18,708 nt of DNA from an uncultured Bacilli bacterium (GTDB lineage Bacteria > Bacillota_I > Bacilli_A > RF39 > UBA660). The stretch lies in assembly GCA_910588025.1 (NCBI GenBank), contig CAJUQG010000025.1:1-18708 (forward strand). Reading direction: 5' to 3'. The translations under genes and the position numbers were made by a program. How positions within the stretch are numbered: the first letter of the stretch is position 1; the number at the start of each line of letters is the position of its first letter. Below, piece by piece: positions 5,724-13,124 of this stretch. Under the pieces are notes generated by a model that was not told the origin of the DNA, did not search any database, and saw only the letters and a list, made by a program, of their open reading frames with translations.

Positions 5724-7703
5724 TTATCTTAGTAAACTTTCTACTTTTGATTTTAAACTTTGGTAGTCAAAGCCCATTTTTTGTTGAACTTCCATGACAT
5801 GTCCACTATATCCAAATTCATTGATGCCAATAATATTATCATTTCCACTAGCAAAGCGATTCCAAATCAGAGGATTTTCAGCAGAAATCACTATTCTTTT
5901 AATATTTTTTGGTAAAATGAGTTCTTCGTATATTTTACCTTCACTTAAAAATAATTCCATGGAAGGCATTGAAACAACCCGTACATCTAAACCAATTTGT
6001 TCGAAGTCATAAGCCATTTGTAGGGCATATATAAGCTCACTTCCTGAACTTATTAAAATACCGTCTAATTTATTTTTTTCTTTTTTGATAATATAAGCTC
6101 CTTTTGCTACTTCCTTGGCATTACTTCCTGGTAATTTTGGAGAATCATTTTTCGTAATGATTAAAGCAGAGGGCAAATTTCTTTTTAAAATATTTTCCCA
6201 AGCCCCCATCACTTCTATAATATCAGCAGGTCGATAACATATCAGATTTGGTGTGGTATGTAACATAGCCATTTGTTCAATGGGTTGCATTACTGGCCCA
6301 TCCTCGCCGATATGAATGGTATCATGAGTAAAAATATAAGTAATTGGTAAATTCATCAAGGCGGTTAAACGGAGAGATGATTTTAAATAGTCGGCATAAA
6401 TTAATTTCGTACTACCAAAAACTTTTAAACCGGTCAGTGCCATTCCATTTAAGATTGATGCCATCGCATTTTCTCTAGAGCCAAAACGAATATTACGTCC
6501 TAGTTTGTTTTTAGTACTTAACTCCCCTGTATTGTTTAGAAAAGTTTGACATGATAAGGAACAATCAGCACTTCCTCCTAAAATCAAAGATGATTTACTG
6601 CCGATTAAATTTAATATTTTTAAATTGGTTTCGCGTAGTGATTCACGATAATTATCAGTAATTTTATAATTATCACTATTGAAATCTAAATTCCATTCTT
6701 TTTTTTCTAACACATTTTTTATTTCTGTCAATCGAGGATTTTGATTATTTTCTAATTTTTTATAATTTTCTTGCCATTTACGATATTTTTTTTCAGTGCG
6801 CTCATTTATACCTTTTTGAAAATAGATAATACTATCTTTCGAAATCTCAAAAGGTGGTAAAAATAAATTCCATTTTTTTCGTAAATTAGCTACATCATCA
6901 ACTGATAATGGTTTGTTATAAACAATATTTTTATTTTCATTGAAAGAACCACTTCCTAAAATGGTTTTAAATATTAATAAGGATGGTCTACCACTTTTTT
7001 TCGCCGCAGAAATTGCTCGATCAATGTCACGTATATTGGAACCATCTTTTAAGAAATCTACGTAAAAACCAAGTGCTTGGTACTTTCTTACTAAATCTTC
7101 ATTTATAGTCGTGTCTAGGGGACCATCTTCCGTAATTCCTGTCGCATTATATAGAAGGATTAAATTATTTAATTGTTGAACGCCCGCAAAGGATAATGCT
7201 TCATTCGTGATTCCTTCCATGAAATCGGCATCATCACATAAACAGTAGGTTGTGTAATCAATTAATTTTAAACGGTCATCTTCACTGTCTATTAAATTTT
7301 TGACATATTTACTAGCTAAGGCAATTCCTGTCGCACAAGCAATTCCTTGTCCACGCAAACCAGTAGTTGCTTCAATTCCTGGAGTTGTCATATATTCTAG
7401 AATTCCTGGAGTGATGCTATTAATCGTTCGATAATTCATTAAGTCTTCCTTTTTTATGTCAAATCCGGCCATATGAAGTGCCGCATAGATTAAACTGGAA
7501 GCTCCTTGTGAGGAAACAATAAGTCGATCTCGATTTAGCCAATTTACGTCATTTGGTCGTATATATAAATGACGATGAAACAGTGTATAGACAATTGGAG
7601 CCATACTTAAAGCTATACCTGGTGAGCCACTTTTTGCTCGCGAAATCATATCGATACTTAGAATTTTCAACTCATTTAATGCCCTTATATCATCTTGATT
7701 CAT
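5724..7703 (-). CDS. Transketolase homologue with degenerate active site
   Basis: A 659-residue protein homologous to transketolase over its whole length (E. coli TktA 663), at the position of B. subtilis tkt. Fold landmarks are clear: RAKSGSPG, RDRLIVS, TTGLRGQG, FMEG, LGGSAD, FTHDT, GEDGP, RVVSMPS. By alignment from memory with TktA, key residues are replaced: His26 by Ser27, His66 by Gly67, His100 by Ile101, the GDG thiamine motif by DDA (157-159), metal ligand Asn185 by Thr188, His261 lost, and His473 by Met (GEDGPVMQP). The catalytic Glu411 equivalent (GSRENAM), Asp155 equivalent (D158) and THD histidine remain. It therefore may be a pseudoenzyme or have a changed reaction. Start 7703 has AAGAAGGTG upstream; a longer open frame upstream runs into the neighbouring gene. 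It has its own strong promoter and terminator. Confidence 0.85.
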   Translation of the reverse strand: MNQDDIRALNELKILSIDMISRAKSGSPGIALSMAPIVYTLFHRHLYIRPNDVNWLNRDRLIVSSQGASSLIYAALHMAGFDIKKEDLMNYRTINSITPGILEYMTTPGIEATTGLRGQGIACATGIALASKYVKNLIDSEDDRLKLIDYTTYCLCDDADFMEGITNEALSFAGVQQLNNLILLYNATGITEDGPLDTTINEDLVRKYQALGFYVDFLKDGSNIRDIDRAISAAKKSGRPSLLIFKTILGSGSFNENKNIVYNKPLSVDDVANLRKKWNLFLPPFEISKDSIIYFQKGINERTEKKYRKWQENYKKLENNQNPRLTEIKNVLEKKEWNLDFNSDNYKITDNYRESLRETNLKILNLIGSKSSLILGGSADCSLSCQTFLNNTGELSTKNKLGRNIRFGSRENAMASILNGMALTGLKVFGSTKLIYADYLKSSLRLTALMNLPITYIFTHDTIHIGEDGPVMQPIEQMAMLHTTPNLICYRPADIIEVMGAWENILKRNLPSALIITKNDSPKLPGSNAKEVAKGAYIIKKEKNKLDGILISSGSELIYALQMAYDFEQIGLDVRVVSMPSMELFLSEGKIYEELILPKNIKRIVISAENPLIWNRFASGNDNIIGINEFGYSGHVMEVQQKMGFDYQSLKSKVESLLR

Positions 7704-7727
7704 AATACACCTTCTTATTCTAGAATT

Positions 7728-7756
7728 AGTATAACAAATTTTATAGATGCACTCAA
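7728..7756 (-). promoter_or_regulatory. Promoter of the transketolase-like gene
   Basis: On the minus strand TTGAGT (7751-7756), a 17-bp spacer and TATACT (7728-7733) form a good sigma-A promoter 25 bases upstream of the start codon and immediately past the previous gene's stop. Confidence 0.8.
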
Positions 7757-7761
7757 ATATT

Positions 7762-8067
7762 TTATGCGTAATATTCCGACAAGACTTTTTGCTTTTCTTC
7801 TGTGAAAGCATCAAATATATTAATTTCTAATTTATTACAAAGAGATAAGAGGACGATAAAGATACTTGTGACATCTACTTTTTGAGATGTTTTATCTTCT
7901 TCATACATACTTTTGGCTAAATCAATTACTTTCTCAAATAAAGAAAAAATTTCTTCATCTAATAGATTATCATGATATTTTTCTTTCATAATATCTTCCA
8001 CATATTTTTGAATTAAAACTAAGCTTCCTTTTGTTTTGATTTTTTTTAACAGTTCTTTTTTGCACAT
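7762..8067 (-). CDS. Hypothetical 101-residue protein in SOS operon
   Basis: Not recognised. The 101 residues are strongly helical in appearance and charged (Lys and Glu rich in the first 60), with a hydrophobic patch near VDVTSIFIVLLSLCNKL (about 65-81) that looks amphipathic rather than membrane-spanning. There is no signal peptide and no catalytic motif that I can name. The start has AGGAGGG seven bases upstream. It follows the 51-residue membrane protein gene by 12 bp and should be co-transcribed with it from the LexA-controlled promoter. In B. subtilis the equivalent slots hold yneB (resolvase) and ynzC (DUF896); this protein matches neither in length or wording. A role in the DNA-damage response is inferred only from its operon. 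Confidence 0.7.
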   Translation of the reverse strand: MCKKELLKKIKTKGSLVLIQKYVEDIMKEKYHDNLLDEEIFSLFEKVIDLAKSMYEEDKTSQKVDVTSIFIVLLSLCNKLEINIFDAFTEEKQKVLSEYYA

Positions 8068-8079
8068 AATTATCCCTCC

Positions 8080-8235
8080 TTAATTTTGATATGCAATCTC
8101 ATAATTCATTTCATAATTGTTCCAAGACGTTTGGTTGTTTAAATAACGAAATCGTTCATTTAACATTAATACTCCTAGTACAATAATTCCATAAAAAAGA
8201 ATTAGTCCTCCATATTTTTTCATTAATTCATTCAT
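8080..8235 (-). CDS. Small SOS-controlled membrane protein (yneA position)
   Basis: A 51-residue protein with one transmembrane helix (about residues 9-26, YGGLILFYGIIVLGVLML) and a short polar tail rich in Asn and Tyr. The start at 8235 has AGAGGGAGT four bases upstream; an open frame extends to 8301 but crosses the promoter. It is divergent from lexA and transcribed from a promoter whose spacer contains an SOS box. In B. subtilis this position is occupied by yneA, a LexA-repressed division inhibitor with one membrane helix and a LysM domain. Here the LysM part is absent. I infer a YneA-like role from position, regulation and topology only; sequence identity is not evident. Confidence 0.7.
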   Translation of the reverse strand: MNELMKKYGGLILFYGIIVLGVLMLNERFRYLNNQTSWNNYEMNYEIAYQN

Positions 8236-8257
8236 AATACTCCCTCTTTCTATCTTC

Positions 8258-8286
8258 ATTTTATACCATACACTCGTTCGTGTCAA
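8258..8286 (-). promoter_or_regulatory. SOS box and promoter of the small membrane protein operon
   Basis: The minus strand has TTGACA (8281-8286), a 17-bp spacer and TAAAAT (8258-8263). The spacer contains CGAACGAGTGTATG (8267-8280), which matches the Gram-positive LexA site CGAACRNRYGTTYG at 13 of 14 positions. LexA bound there would block the promoter. Confidence 0.85.
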
Positions 8287-8294
8287 CTGTAATT

Positions 8295-8334
8295 TGAACA
8301 AATGTTTGACACGATTTACAAAACATGTTAAGAT
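8295..8334 (+). promoter_or_regulatory. SOS box and promoter of lexA
   Basis: TGAACAAATGTTTG at 8295-8308 matches CGAACRNRYGTTYG at 13 of 14 positions and overlaps the -35 TTGACA (8306-8311). A 17-bp spacer leads to TAAGAT (8329-8334). This is a classic autoregulated lexA promoter, 20 bases before the start codon. Confidence 0.9.
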
Positions 8335-8353
8335 GTTAATGGGTGATTATACG

Positions 8354-8986
8354 ATGATAATAAGTTCCGAAAAATCTTTAACAAAAAAACAAAATGAAGT
8401 GTTAGATTATATCAAAAAATATACTGCTAAACATGGCTACCCTCCTGCTATTCGAGAAATTGGAGCAGGTCTTGGATTATCTAGTCCTGCAACCGTTCAT
8501 ACACATGTCAAAAAATTAGAAGAAGCTGGAGTTATTAAAACATCTAGTAATAAATTTCGAACCATTGAGATTTTAGTTGAGAATGAATATTCAGATAACG
8601 AAGAGGATGTAATCAAAGTTCCGTTACTTGGAAAAGTAACAGCTGGAAATCCGATTGAAGCTATTGAACGTCCTAATGAATTTTTTGATTTACCAGCTAC
8701 TCTAATTCCTTCTAAAGAAACGGTCTTTACACTAGAAGTTAGTGGAGAATCGATGATCAATGTAGGAATTTATGATGGTGATTATGTCATCGTTCAAAAA
8801 CAAAGTACAGCACGAAATGGTGACATTGTTGTTGCTATGACAGAAGAAAATGAAGTTACTTTAAAAACATTTTATAAAGAAGATGGTCATATTCGCTTAC
8901 AACCAGAAAATGATTCTATGGCACCTTTTATCTTTCCTAACGTAACAATTTTAGGAAAAGCAATAGGACTTTATCGTAAATTTTAA
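8354..8986 (+). CDS. lexA: LexA repressor, SOS regulator
   Basis: A 210-residue transcriptional repressor that self-cleaves when RecA filaments form after DNA damage. The N-terminal winged helix-turn-helix (KKQNEVLDYI, GYPPAIREIGAGLGLSSPATVHTHVKKLE, residues about 10-60) is followed by a linker and the S24 peptidase domain. The cleavage bond Ala97-Gly98 lies in GKVTAGNP; the catalytic dyad is Ser133 (SGESM) and Lys171 (EVTLKTF). All are intact. The start is placed at ATG 8354, preceded by GGGTGAT, because an upstream TTG at 8294 would put the SOS box and promoter inside the gene. It is the only plus-strand gene in the window and is divergent from a small SOS operon. Confidence 0.95.
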   Translation: MIISSEKSLTKKQNEVLDYIKKYTAKHGYPPAIREIGAGLGLSSPATVHTHVKKLEEAGVIKTSSNKFRTIEILVENEYSDNEEDVIKVPLLGKVTAGNPIEAIERPNEFFDLPATLIPSKETVFTLEVSGESMINVGIYDGDYVIVQKQSTARNGDIVVAMTEENEVTLKTFYKEDGHIRLQPENDSMAPFIFPNVTILGKAIGLYRKF

Positions 8987-8990
8987 TGAC

Positions 8991-9023
8991 AAAAAAATTT
9001 AGTAATATTATTCTTACTAAATT
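8991..9023 (-). terminator. Terminator of the metallopeptidase gene
   Basis: A perfect 10-bp stem AATTTAGTAA/TTACTAAATT (9014-9023 with 8996-9005) is followed on the minus strand by TTTTTTT. It lies about 75 bases past the metallopeptidase stop and just after the lexA stop. Confidence 0.8.
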
Positions 9024-9034
9024 GACATTTAAAT

Positions 9035-9057
9035 CGCACCAAAAGGTGTGTTTTTTT
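9035..9057 (+). terminator. Intrinsic terminator of lexA
   Basis: Plus-strand stem CGCACC/GGTGTG (9035-9040 with 9045-9050, loop AAAA) followed by seven T residues, about 50 bases downstream of the lexA stop. Confidence 0.85.
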
Positions 9058-9095
9058 ATAAAGGTGCAAAAGAAAAAGCATTGGAAAAGCTTTGG

Positions 9096-9989
9096 TTATT
9101 TTGGTAATTCTTTTTTTAATGATTTTAATAGCTCTAATTGCATCTTTTTTCCATTTAAAAGTTCTTCTCTTGATAAATCAAGAGCATCGGCTATATCATA
9201 TATAAGATATTCATTATAGCAATCACTTTCTTTTACAATTTCTAAAAAAAGTTGGATAGATCGTTCTTTGGATACATTATATTTTTTGACAATCGTTTCC
9301 ATACAACCCCTTACAAATAAATAGGATGAGATATAAGACAACCTAAAAGAACAGGATTTATTTGGTAAAGCTTCTTTTAATCCATAAGAATTATCTTTTT
9401 CAGAATCCAGTATTTCTTTAGCGCTAAAAATTTGTTCTTTACTTAAGTTTGTGACTAAGTTTCTATGTTCAAGAAATATTTCTTCTAAACCTAAGCCATA
9501 TAACGGTAATGCTTCTGCAAATCCTTCACAAATTATTTGATTTTTATAAAAGAATTGACTATGTATAATATGTGCAAACTCATGAATTTCATTTTCAATT
9601 TTAGAAATATTAGTTTCTTTGCTTGGTTTATTTTCTAACATATTTTGACTTAATCCATAAGCAGAATGAAATCCATCTAAATCATAACAACAAACTGGTT
9701 TTCCTCCACCTTTACCTTTATCAAAAAAAGTAGGAAATTTTAATAATTCAATATATCTTTCATCTGGTACAATATAAACATAAAAAATAGGATGAGCGTT
9801 ACTTGGATATTGTATGTGTAATGTATCTATCATTTGCAAATACTTATTCATATTATTGAAGTAGTTGTAATAACAACCATTATCATATTTAATCGCTAAC
9901 TCTTTCGATAATCTTACGTTTATTCTATCATTAAATATTCTTAATTCTGAATTTTTAATATATTCTCTCATTTGGTTTTTCTTATACAT
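9096..9989 (-). CDS. Orphan HExxH zinc metallopeptidase, probably cytosolic
   Basis: A 297-residue protein with HEFAH at residues 136-140 (HExxH zinc motif) and EGFAE at 155-159, the arrangement of gluzincin peptidases in which a glutamate after the motif is the third zinc ligand. The pattern resembles collagenase-type (M9) and related DUF families, but I cannot name one. There is no signal peptide or membrane helix, so it should act in the cytoplasm or leave by an unknown route. The start at 9989 has GGAGG eight bases upstream; the ATG at 10004 contains this site within its own codons and lacks one upstream. It has its own promoter and terminator and no functional partner nearby. Asn, Tyr and Lys are abundant, as in the rest of the window. 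Confidence 0.7.
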   Translation of the reverse strand: MYKKNQMREYIKNSELRIFNDRINVRLSKELAIKYDNGCYYNYFNNMNKYLQMIDTLHIQYPSNAHPIFYVYIVPDERYIELLKFPTFFDKGKGGGKPVCCYDLDGFHSAYGLSQNMLENKPSKETNISKIENEIHEFAHIIHSQFFYKNQIICEGFAEALPLYGLGLEEIFLEHRNLVTNLSKEQIFSAKEILDSEKDNSYGLKEALPNKSCSFRLSYISSYLFVRGCMETIVKKYNVSKERSIQLFLEIVKESDCYNEYLIYDIADALDLSREELLNGKKMQLELLKSLKKELPK

Positions 9990-10004
9990 ATCTTTTTCCT
10001 CCAT

Positions 10005-10239
10005 AATGAAATTTATACATAAAATTATGTATTAAAAGAAAGATTACTTTTTAGGTCTTATTAATCGTTATGATAAAAGATTTTGATAATTATGTCAAAG
10101 TAACATTTTACAACTTCATCAAATTTTATTATTTATTGGTTTATAAATGACATTTTATCAGAATTTTCTTCAATCTAATATTTCGTAAGATAATTAAAGT
10201 GACAAAAAATCTAGTAAGAATTAAATCTACTAGATTTTT
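10005..10239. other. Longest intergenic stretch, 235 bp
   Basis: Very AT-rich. It contains the promoter of the metallopeptidase gene (10070-10098) and, at its right end, the terminator of the rhomboid gene (10204-10240). Nothing else recognisable was seen between 10099 and 10203. Confidence 0.6.
10070..10098 (-). promoter_or_regulatory. Promoter of the metallopeptidase gene
   Basis: On the minus strand TTGACA (10093-10098), a 17-bp spacer and TATCAT (10070-10075) form a near-consensus sigma-A promoter, giving a leader of roughly 75 bases. Confidence 0.8.
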
Positions 10240-10240
10240 T
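10204..10240 (-). terminator. Terminator at the end of the rhomboid gene
   Basis: A 13-bp A/T-rich stem pairs 10204-10216 with 10228-10240; the core is ATCTAGTA/TACTAGAT with an 11-base loop, followed by T on the minus strand. It abuts the rhomboid stop codon and could also act on the plus strand. Confidence 0.8.
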
Positions 10241-11388
10241 TAACGAAAGAAAATGACATAACTTAGAAAGACTAAATAAATAGTTAATACAATACTACCA
10301 TTAATACGGTCAGTTTGATTTGTTTTTCCTTTAATTCCAAAAGCCATCATCGAAAGATAACCACCAATTAATCCACCAATGTGAGCAGCATTGTCAACAC
10401 CAGTCATCATAAATCCTAAAACTAAGTTTAAGATTATTAGTGGGATAATTTGATTTTTTAAAACACTTCCTAAATATAAGCGATAATGGTATCCAAAATA
10501 TAATAAAGCACCAAGAAGTCCAAAAATAGCACCAGAAGCTCCTACACTTACACTGTTTCCAAAAATACATGACATTAAGTTTCCACTTATGGCACTAATT
10601 AGGTAAATCCCTATATATTTTCCTTTTCCAATATAATTTTCAACTTGAGTTCCAATTACAAATAAGGCATACATATTAAATAATAAATGAATAAATCCTC
10701 CATGTAAAAAGGCACTAGTTACTAAACGAAAGATATGGCCTCCTCCTAATTTTACAAAGGGAGCGTAATTGGCACCATATTTTAAAAGACTTAACGCATC
10801 TAACTTACCACTACTACCTATAAAGGTGAGAAAAAAGGCAACGATACACAAAGCAATTATGATATTTGTAACAATTATCTTTTTAGGTTTAAAAGTACTT
10901 TCGTAAACTTTATTTTCTTTTTCTGTTTTTTCATTAAGATCTTTGGTTACGTTTAAGATTAAATCCATCCCTGTCGATTCATCTAATAATTTTAAATCAA
11001 TATCAGGAAATGATTCGCTTTTTAATTTCTTTTTAGCATCTTTTAAATTTTTTACAATAACTGAATTAATATTTTTTTGAACTGGAATTTTAATATTATC
11101 ATTAACATCTAATAAAATATTTAACGTATTCATAGAAAATGAAACGGTTTTCTTTTTGATTTGACGCATTACATTGTTAATTTTAAAAACATCAAATTTA
11201 TATTGTTCTTCATTATGAATATAGTTGGCATTAATTCTAACAATTTTGTAGGGGCCATCTTGATTTTCTAACCAAATCTCATCTTTTACACCATTTACAA
11301 CAATGGGTGTATAATTTTGCTCTGTTACAAAATAATGAACTAAGCGCATTATAATTTCATCTTTTTTATTCATTACGATTGTACTCAT
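10240..11388 (-). CDS. Rhomboid family intramembrane serine protease (YqgP/GluP-like)
   Basis: A 382-residue membrane protease that would cleave transmembrane segments of other membrane proteins. Residues 1-165 form a soluble N-terminal domain, as in B. subtilis YqgP (GluP). The membrane core follows from about 171: HLLFN (His234, Asn238), GASGAIFG with nucleophile Ser285, and AAHIGG with catalytic His336, all intact, plus a C-terminal helix (about 363-380). Hydrophobic segments agree with a seven-helix 6+1 layout. The start has AGGAGG six bases upstream. A promoter precedes it and a terminator follows, so it is a single-gene unit. The natural substrate is not evident from the neighbours. Confidence 0.9.
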   Translation of the reverse strand: MSTIVMNKKDEIIMRLVHYFVTEQNYTPIVVNGVKDEIWLENQDGPYKIVRINANYIHNEEQYKFDVFKINNVMRQIKKKTVSFSMNTLNILLDVNDNIKIPVQKNINSVIVKNLKDAKKKLKSESFPDIDLKLLDESTGMDLILNVTKDLNEKTEKENKVYESTFKPKKIIVTNIIIALCIVAFFLTFIGSSGKLDALSLLKYGANYAPFVKLGGGHIFRLVTSAFLHGGFIHLLFNMYALFVIGTQVENYIGKGKYIGIYLISAISGNLMSCIFGNSVSVGASGAIFGLLGALLYFGYHYRLYLGSVLKNQIIPLIILNLVLGFMMTGVDNAAHIGGLIGGYLSMMAFGIKGKTNQTDRINGSIVLTIYLVFLSYVIFFR

Positions 11389-11412
11389 GGACTTCCTCCT
11401 AGCAGTACTATT

Positions 11413-11441
11413 ATTTTAATACATTTCATAAAATTAGTAAA
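11413..11441 (-). promoter_or_regulatory. Promoter of the rhomboid gene
   Basis: On the minus strand TTTACT (11436-11441), a 17-bp spacer and TAAAAT (11413-11418), 24 bases upstream of the start codon. Confidence 0.6.
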
Positions 11442-11483
11442 GAGGAGCACTTTTGCTCTATTCGTTTCTTACTTCTAATTGTT

Positions 11484-12392
11484 TTATTTTACATTAGTTT
11501 CTTTTTCTTCTAAAGTATTTAAAAAATCTTGAAAATACGGAGGTAAGTCGGATGTAAAGTGCATTTCTTTTTTGGTGATGGGATGAATAAACTCTAATTC
11601 TTTGGAATGCAAAAATTGACCAAATTCTGTACATTGTTTATTCGTATAAACTGGGTCATTGAAAACAGGATAACCAATATATTTCATATGAACTCTTATT
11701 TGATGAGTTCTTCCAGTATCAAGTTTTAATTCTACAAGCGTATATCCGACATATCTTTTTAAGACAGTCAAATGAGTAATGGCGTGTTTGGAGTTATTAG
11801 CAGTAACCGTCATTCTTTTTCGATTATCAACATCTCTGCCGATAGGAGCATCGATAATTGCCTTACGATTTGGGAACTCCCCACTAATTAAAGCAACATA
11901 TTTTCGATTTACTTTCTTATCTTTAAAATCACTAGCTAATACTTGATGAGCTGCATTGGTCTTTGCTACTAATAATAATCCACTGGTATCTTTGTCAATC
12001 CGATGAACAATTCCTGGTCTCTCTTGACCATTCATATCACTTAAATTTTTTGTATGATAAAGAAGTCCATTAGCTAATGTATTATCATAATTACCACTAC
12101 CCGGATGAACCACTAAACCACTTGGCTTATCTACAACAATAATATCTTCATCTTCATAAACAATGTTTAAATCCATTTTTTTGGGTTCCACATTTGTTTC
12201 TGTTAACAGTTCTTTTATTATTTCAATTTTGTCTTCTATTTTGACTTTATAACTTGCCTTTGGTTTTTGGCCATTTACTAATATACATTCTTGTTTCAGC
12301 ATATGCTCAATTTGACTTCTTGAATATTCTGTTGTACTCGCTAAATATTTATCTATGCGAATATCATTCTCTTCCACAATCCATGTTTTCAC
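11484..12392 (-). CDS. RluD-family 23S rRNA pseudouridine synthase (YlyB-like)
   Basis: A 302-residue RNA-modifying enzyme that isomerises uridine to pseudouridine, most likely in 23S rRNA. Residues 10-60 form an S4 RNA-binding domain (IRIDKYLAS, SRSQIEHML, ILVNG). The catalytic domain carries HRIDKDTSGLLLVAK with the catalytic Asp133, DKPSGLVVHPG near 88-98, and the C-terminal RTHQIRVHM. The start is GTG at 12392, preceded by GGGAG, and overlaps the last 29 bases of lspA, so translation is probably coupled. B. subtilis also has lspA followed by ylyB. Exact target uridines cannot be read from the sequence. Confidence 0.9.
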   Translation of the reverse strand: MKTWIVEENDIRIDKYLASTTEYSRSQIEHMLKQECILVNGQKPKASYKVKIEDKIEIIKELLTETNVEPKKMDLNIVYEDEDIIVVDKPSGLVVHPGSGNYDNTLANGLLYHTKNLSDMNGQERPGIVHRIDKDTSGLLLVAKTNAAHQVLASDFKDKKVNRKYVALISGEFPNRKAIIDAPIGRDVDNRKRMTVTANNSKHAITHLTVLKRYVGYTLVELKLDTGRTHQIRVHMKYIGYPVFNDPVYTNKQCTEFGQFLHSKELEFIHPITKKEMHFTSDLPPYFQDFLNTLEEKETNVK

Positions 12393-12843
12393 GATGATCT
12401 TCTCCCTTACAAACTGCGATGATTAATAAGAGTGTTCCTACGACGACACCTATATCTGCAATATTAAAAATTGGATAATCATATCCTAATAAATTAAAAT
12501 CTAAAAAGTCTCTTACGTATCCAAAAAGCCAACGGTCCATGAGATTGCCTACCATGCCTCCTACTAAAAGACCAAATGCAAGATTATTTCGTTTGTTTGG
12601 AACAAATTGATACATAAAATGATAAATCAGTGCCAGAGCTAAAATACTGATTCCAATAATGAATGGAATTTTATTGTCAAACATACTCCAAGCTACACCA
12701 TAATTGTTCATGTAATGCAAGGAAAAAAAGTTCGGAATCACATTGATTTGCTCATTTAGTGAAATAAATGTTTCAATTAGAACTTTGGATAATTGGTCTA
12801 AAAACAGCGTAGCACCTGCTACAAGCAATATTTTTCGATTCAT
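12364..12843 (-). CDS. lspA: Lipoprotein signal peptidase (signal peptidase II)
   Basis: A 159-residue membrane aspartyl protease that removes signal peptides from prolipoproteins after lipid attachment. Four hydrophobic helices are visible (about 4-22, 58-80, 88-103, 128-147). The catalytic aspartates lie in the family motifs GNLMDRW (Asp103) and FNIADIGV (Asp130); NNYGVAWSMF is the third conserved block. Length is normal. The start has CGAGGT seven bases upstream. It is the first gene of an lspA-rluD unit with a 29-base overlap, and follows the PRC-barrel gene by 23 bp, with a probable promoter of its own in that gap. Confidence 0.95.
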   Translation of the reverse strand: MNRKILLVAGATLFLDQLSKVLIETFISLNEQINVIPNFFSLHYMNNYGVAWSMFDNKIPFIIGISILALALIYHFMYQFVPNKRNNLAFGLLVGGMVGNLMDRWLFGYVRDFLDFNLLGYDYPIFNIADIGVVVGTLLLIIAVCKGEDHRENMDCGRE

Positions 12844-12860
12844 AAGATAACCTCGTAATG

Positions 12861-12869
12861 ATTATATCA
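12861..12869 (-). promoter_or_regulatory. Probable extended -10 promoter for lspA-rluD
   Basis: The minus strand reads TGATATAAT. TATAAT (12861-12866) is perfect and the TGA is also the stop codon of the upstream gene. No clear -35 hexamer is present. The predicted leader is about 11 bases. Confidence 0.5.
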
Positions 12870-13088
12870 TAAATCGACTAAGATAACATCTTCTCCAATT
12901 TTATTAATTTGTTTAAAGGTTACCGTTGTTTCTTCCGAACTTCCAAAGATTCGAAAAAGACGTTTGGGCTCAATGACTAAATAAAGAATTTCTCCTAACC
13001 CATCAATTTCAACATCAACAATCCTTCCTAATCTTTTCCCATCTTTTAAACTAACAATATCCTTTCTTTGTAAATCGGCAAGACGCAT
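12867..13088 (-). CDS. ylmC: YlmC/YmxH family PRC-barrel protein
   Basis: A 73-residue single-domain protein of the PRC-barrel fold. MRLADLQRKDIVSLKDGKRLGRIVDVEID and the downstream LVIEPKR ... ITKIGEDVILVDL-type wording match the YlmC/YmxH sporulation-associated family, in order and length. Its molecular function is not established. The start has TTGAGGTGG upstream. It lies 36 bp downstream of sigG, as ylmC lies near sigG in B. subtilis, which suggests expression with the forespore regulator, though no clear sigma-G promoter was recognised. Confidence 0.85.
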   Translation of the reverse strand: MRLADLQRKDIVSLKDGKRLGRIVDVEIDGLGEILYLVIEPKRLFRIFGSSEETTVTFKQINKIGEDVILVDL

Positions 13089-13124
13089 AAAACCACCTCA
13101 ATAAACTATATGTATAGAGAATAT

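Noticed and set aside
7704..7814. Longer transketolase frame starting at 7814
   Set aside because: The extra 37 residues overlap the neighbouring gene and the promoter and are unlike any transketolase; MNQDDIRAL at 7703 has a ribosome site and aligns to the family start.
7762..8067. Identification of the 101-residue protein as YnzC or YneB
   Set aside because: YnzC is shorter with a distinct DUF896 pattern and YneB is a serine recombinase; neither pattern is present here.
8294..8353. Upstream TTG start for lexA adding 20 residues
   Set aside because: It would place the SOS box, -35 and -10 inside the coding region and has no ribosome site; ATG 8354 is preceded by GGGTGAT and gives the usual LexA N-terminus.
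11443..11462. Short hairpin GAGCA/TGCTC as a terminator after rluD
   Set aside because: The stem is only five pairs and on the minus strand is followed by CCTCTTTAC rather than a U-run; too weak to list as a feature.
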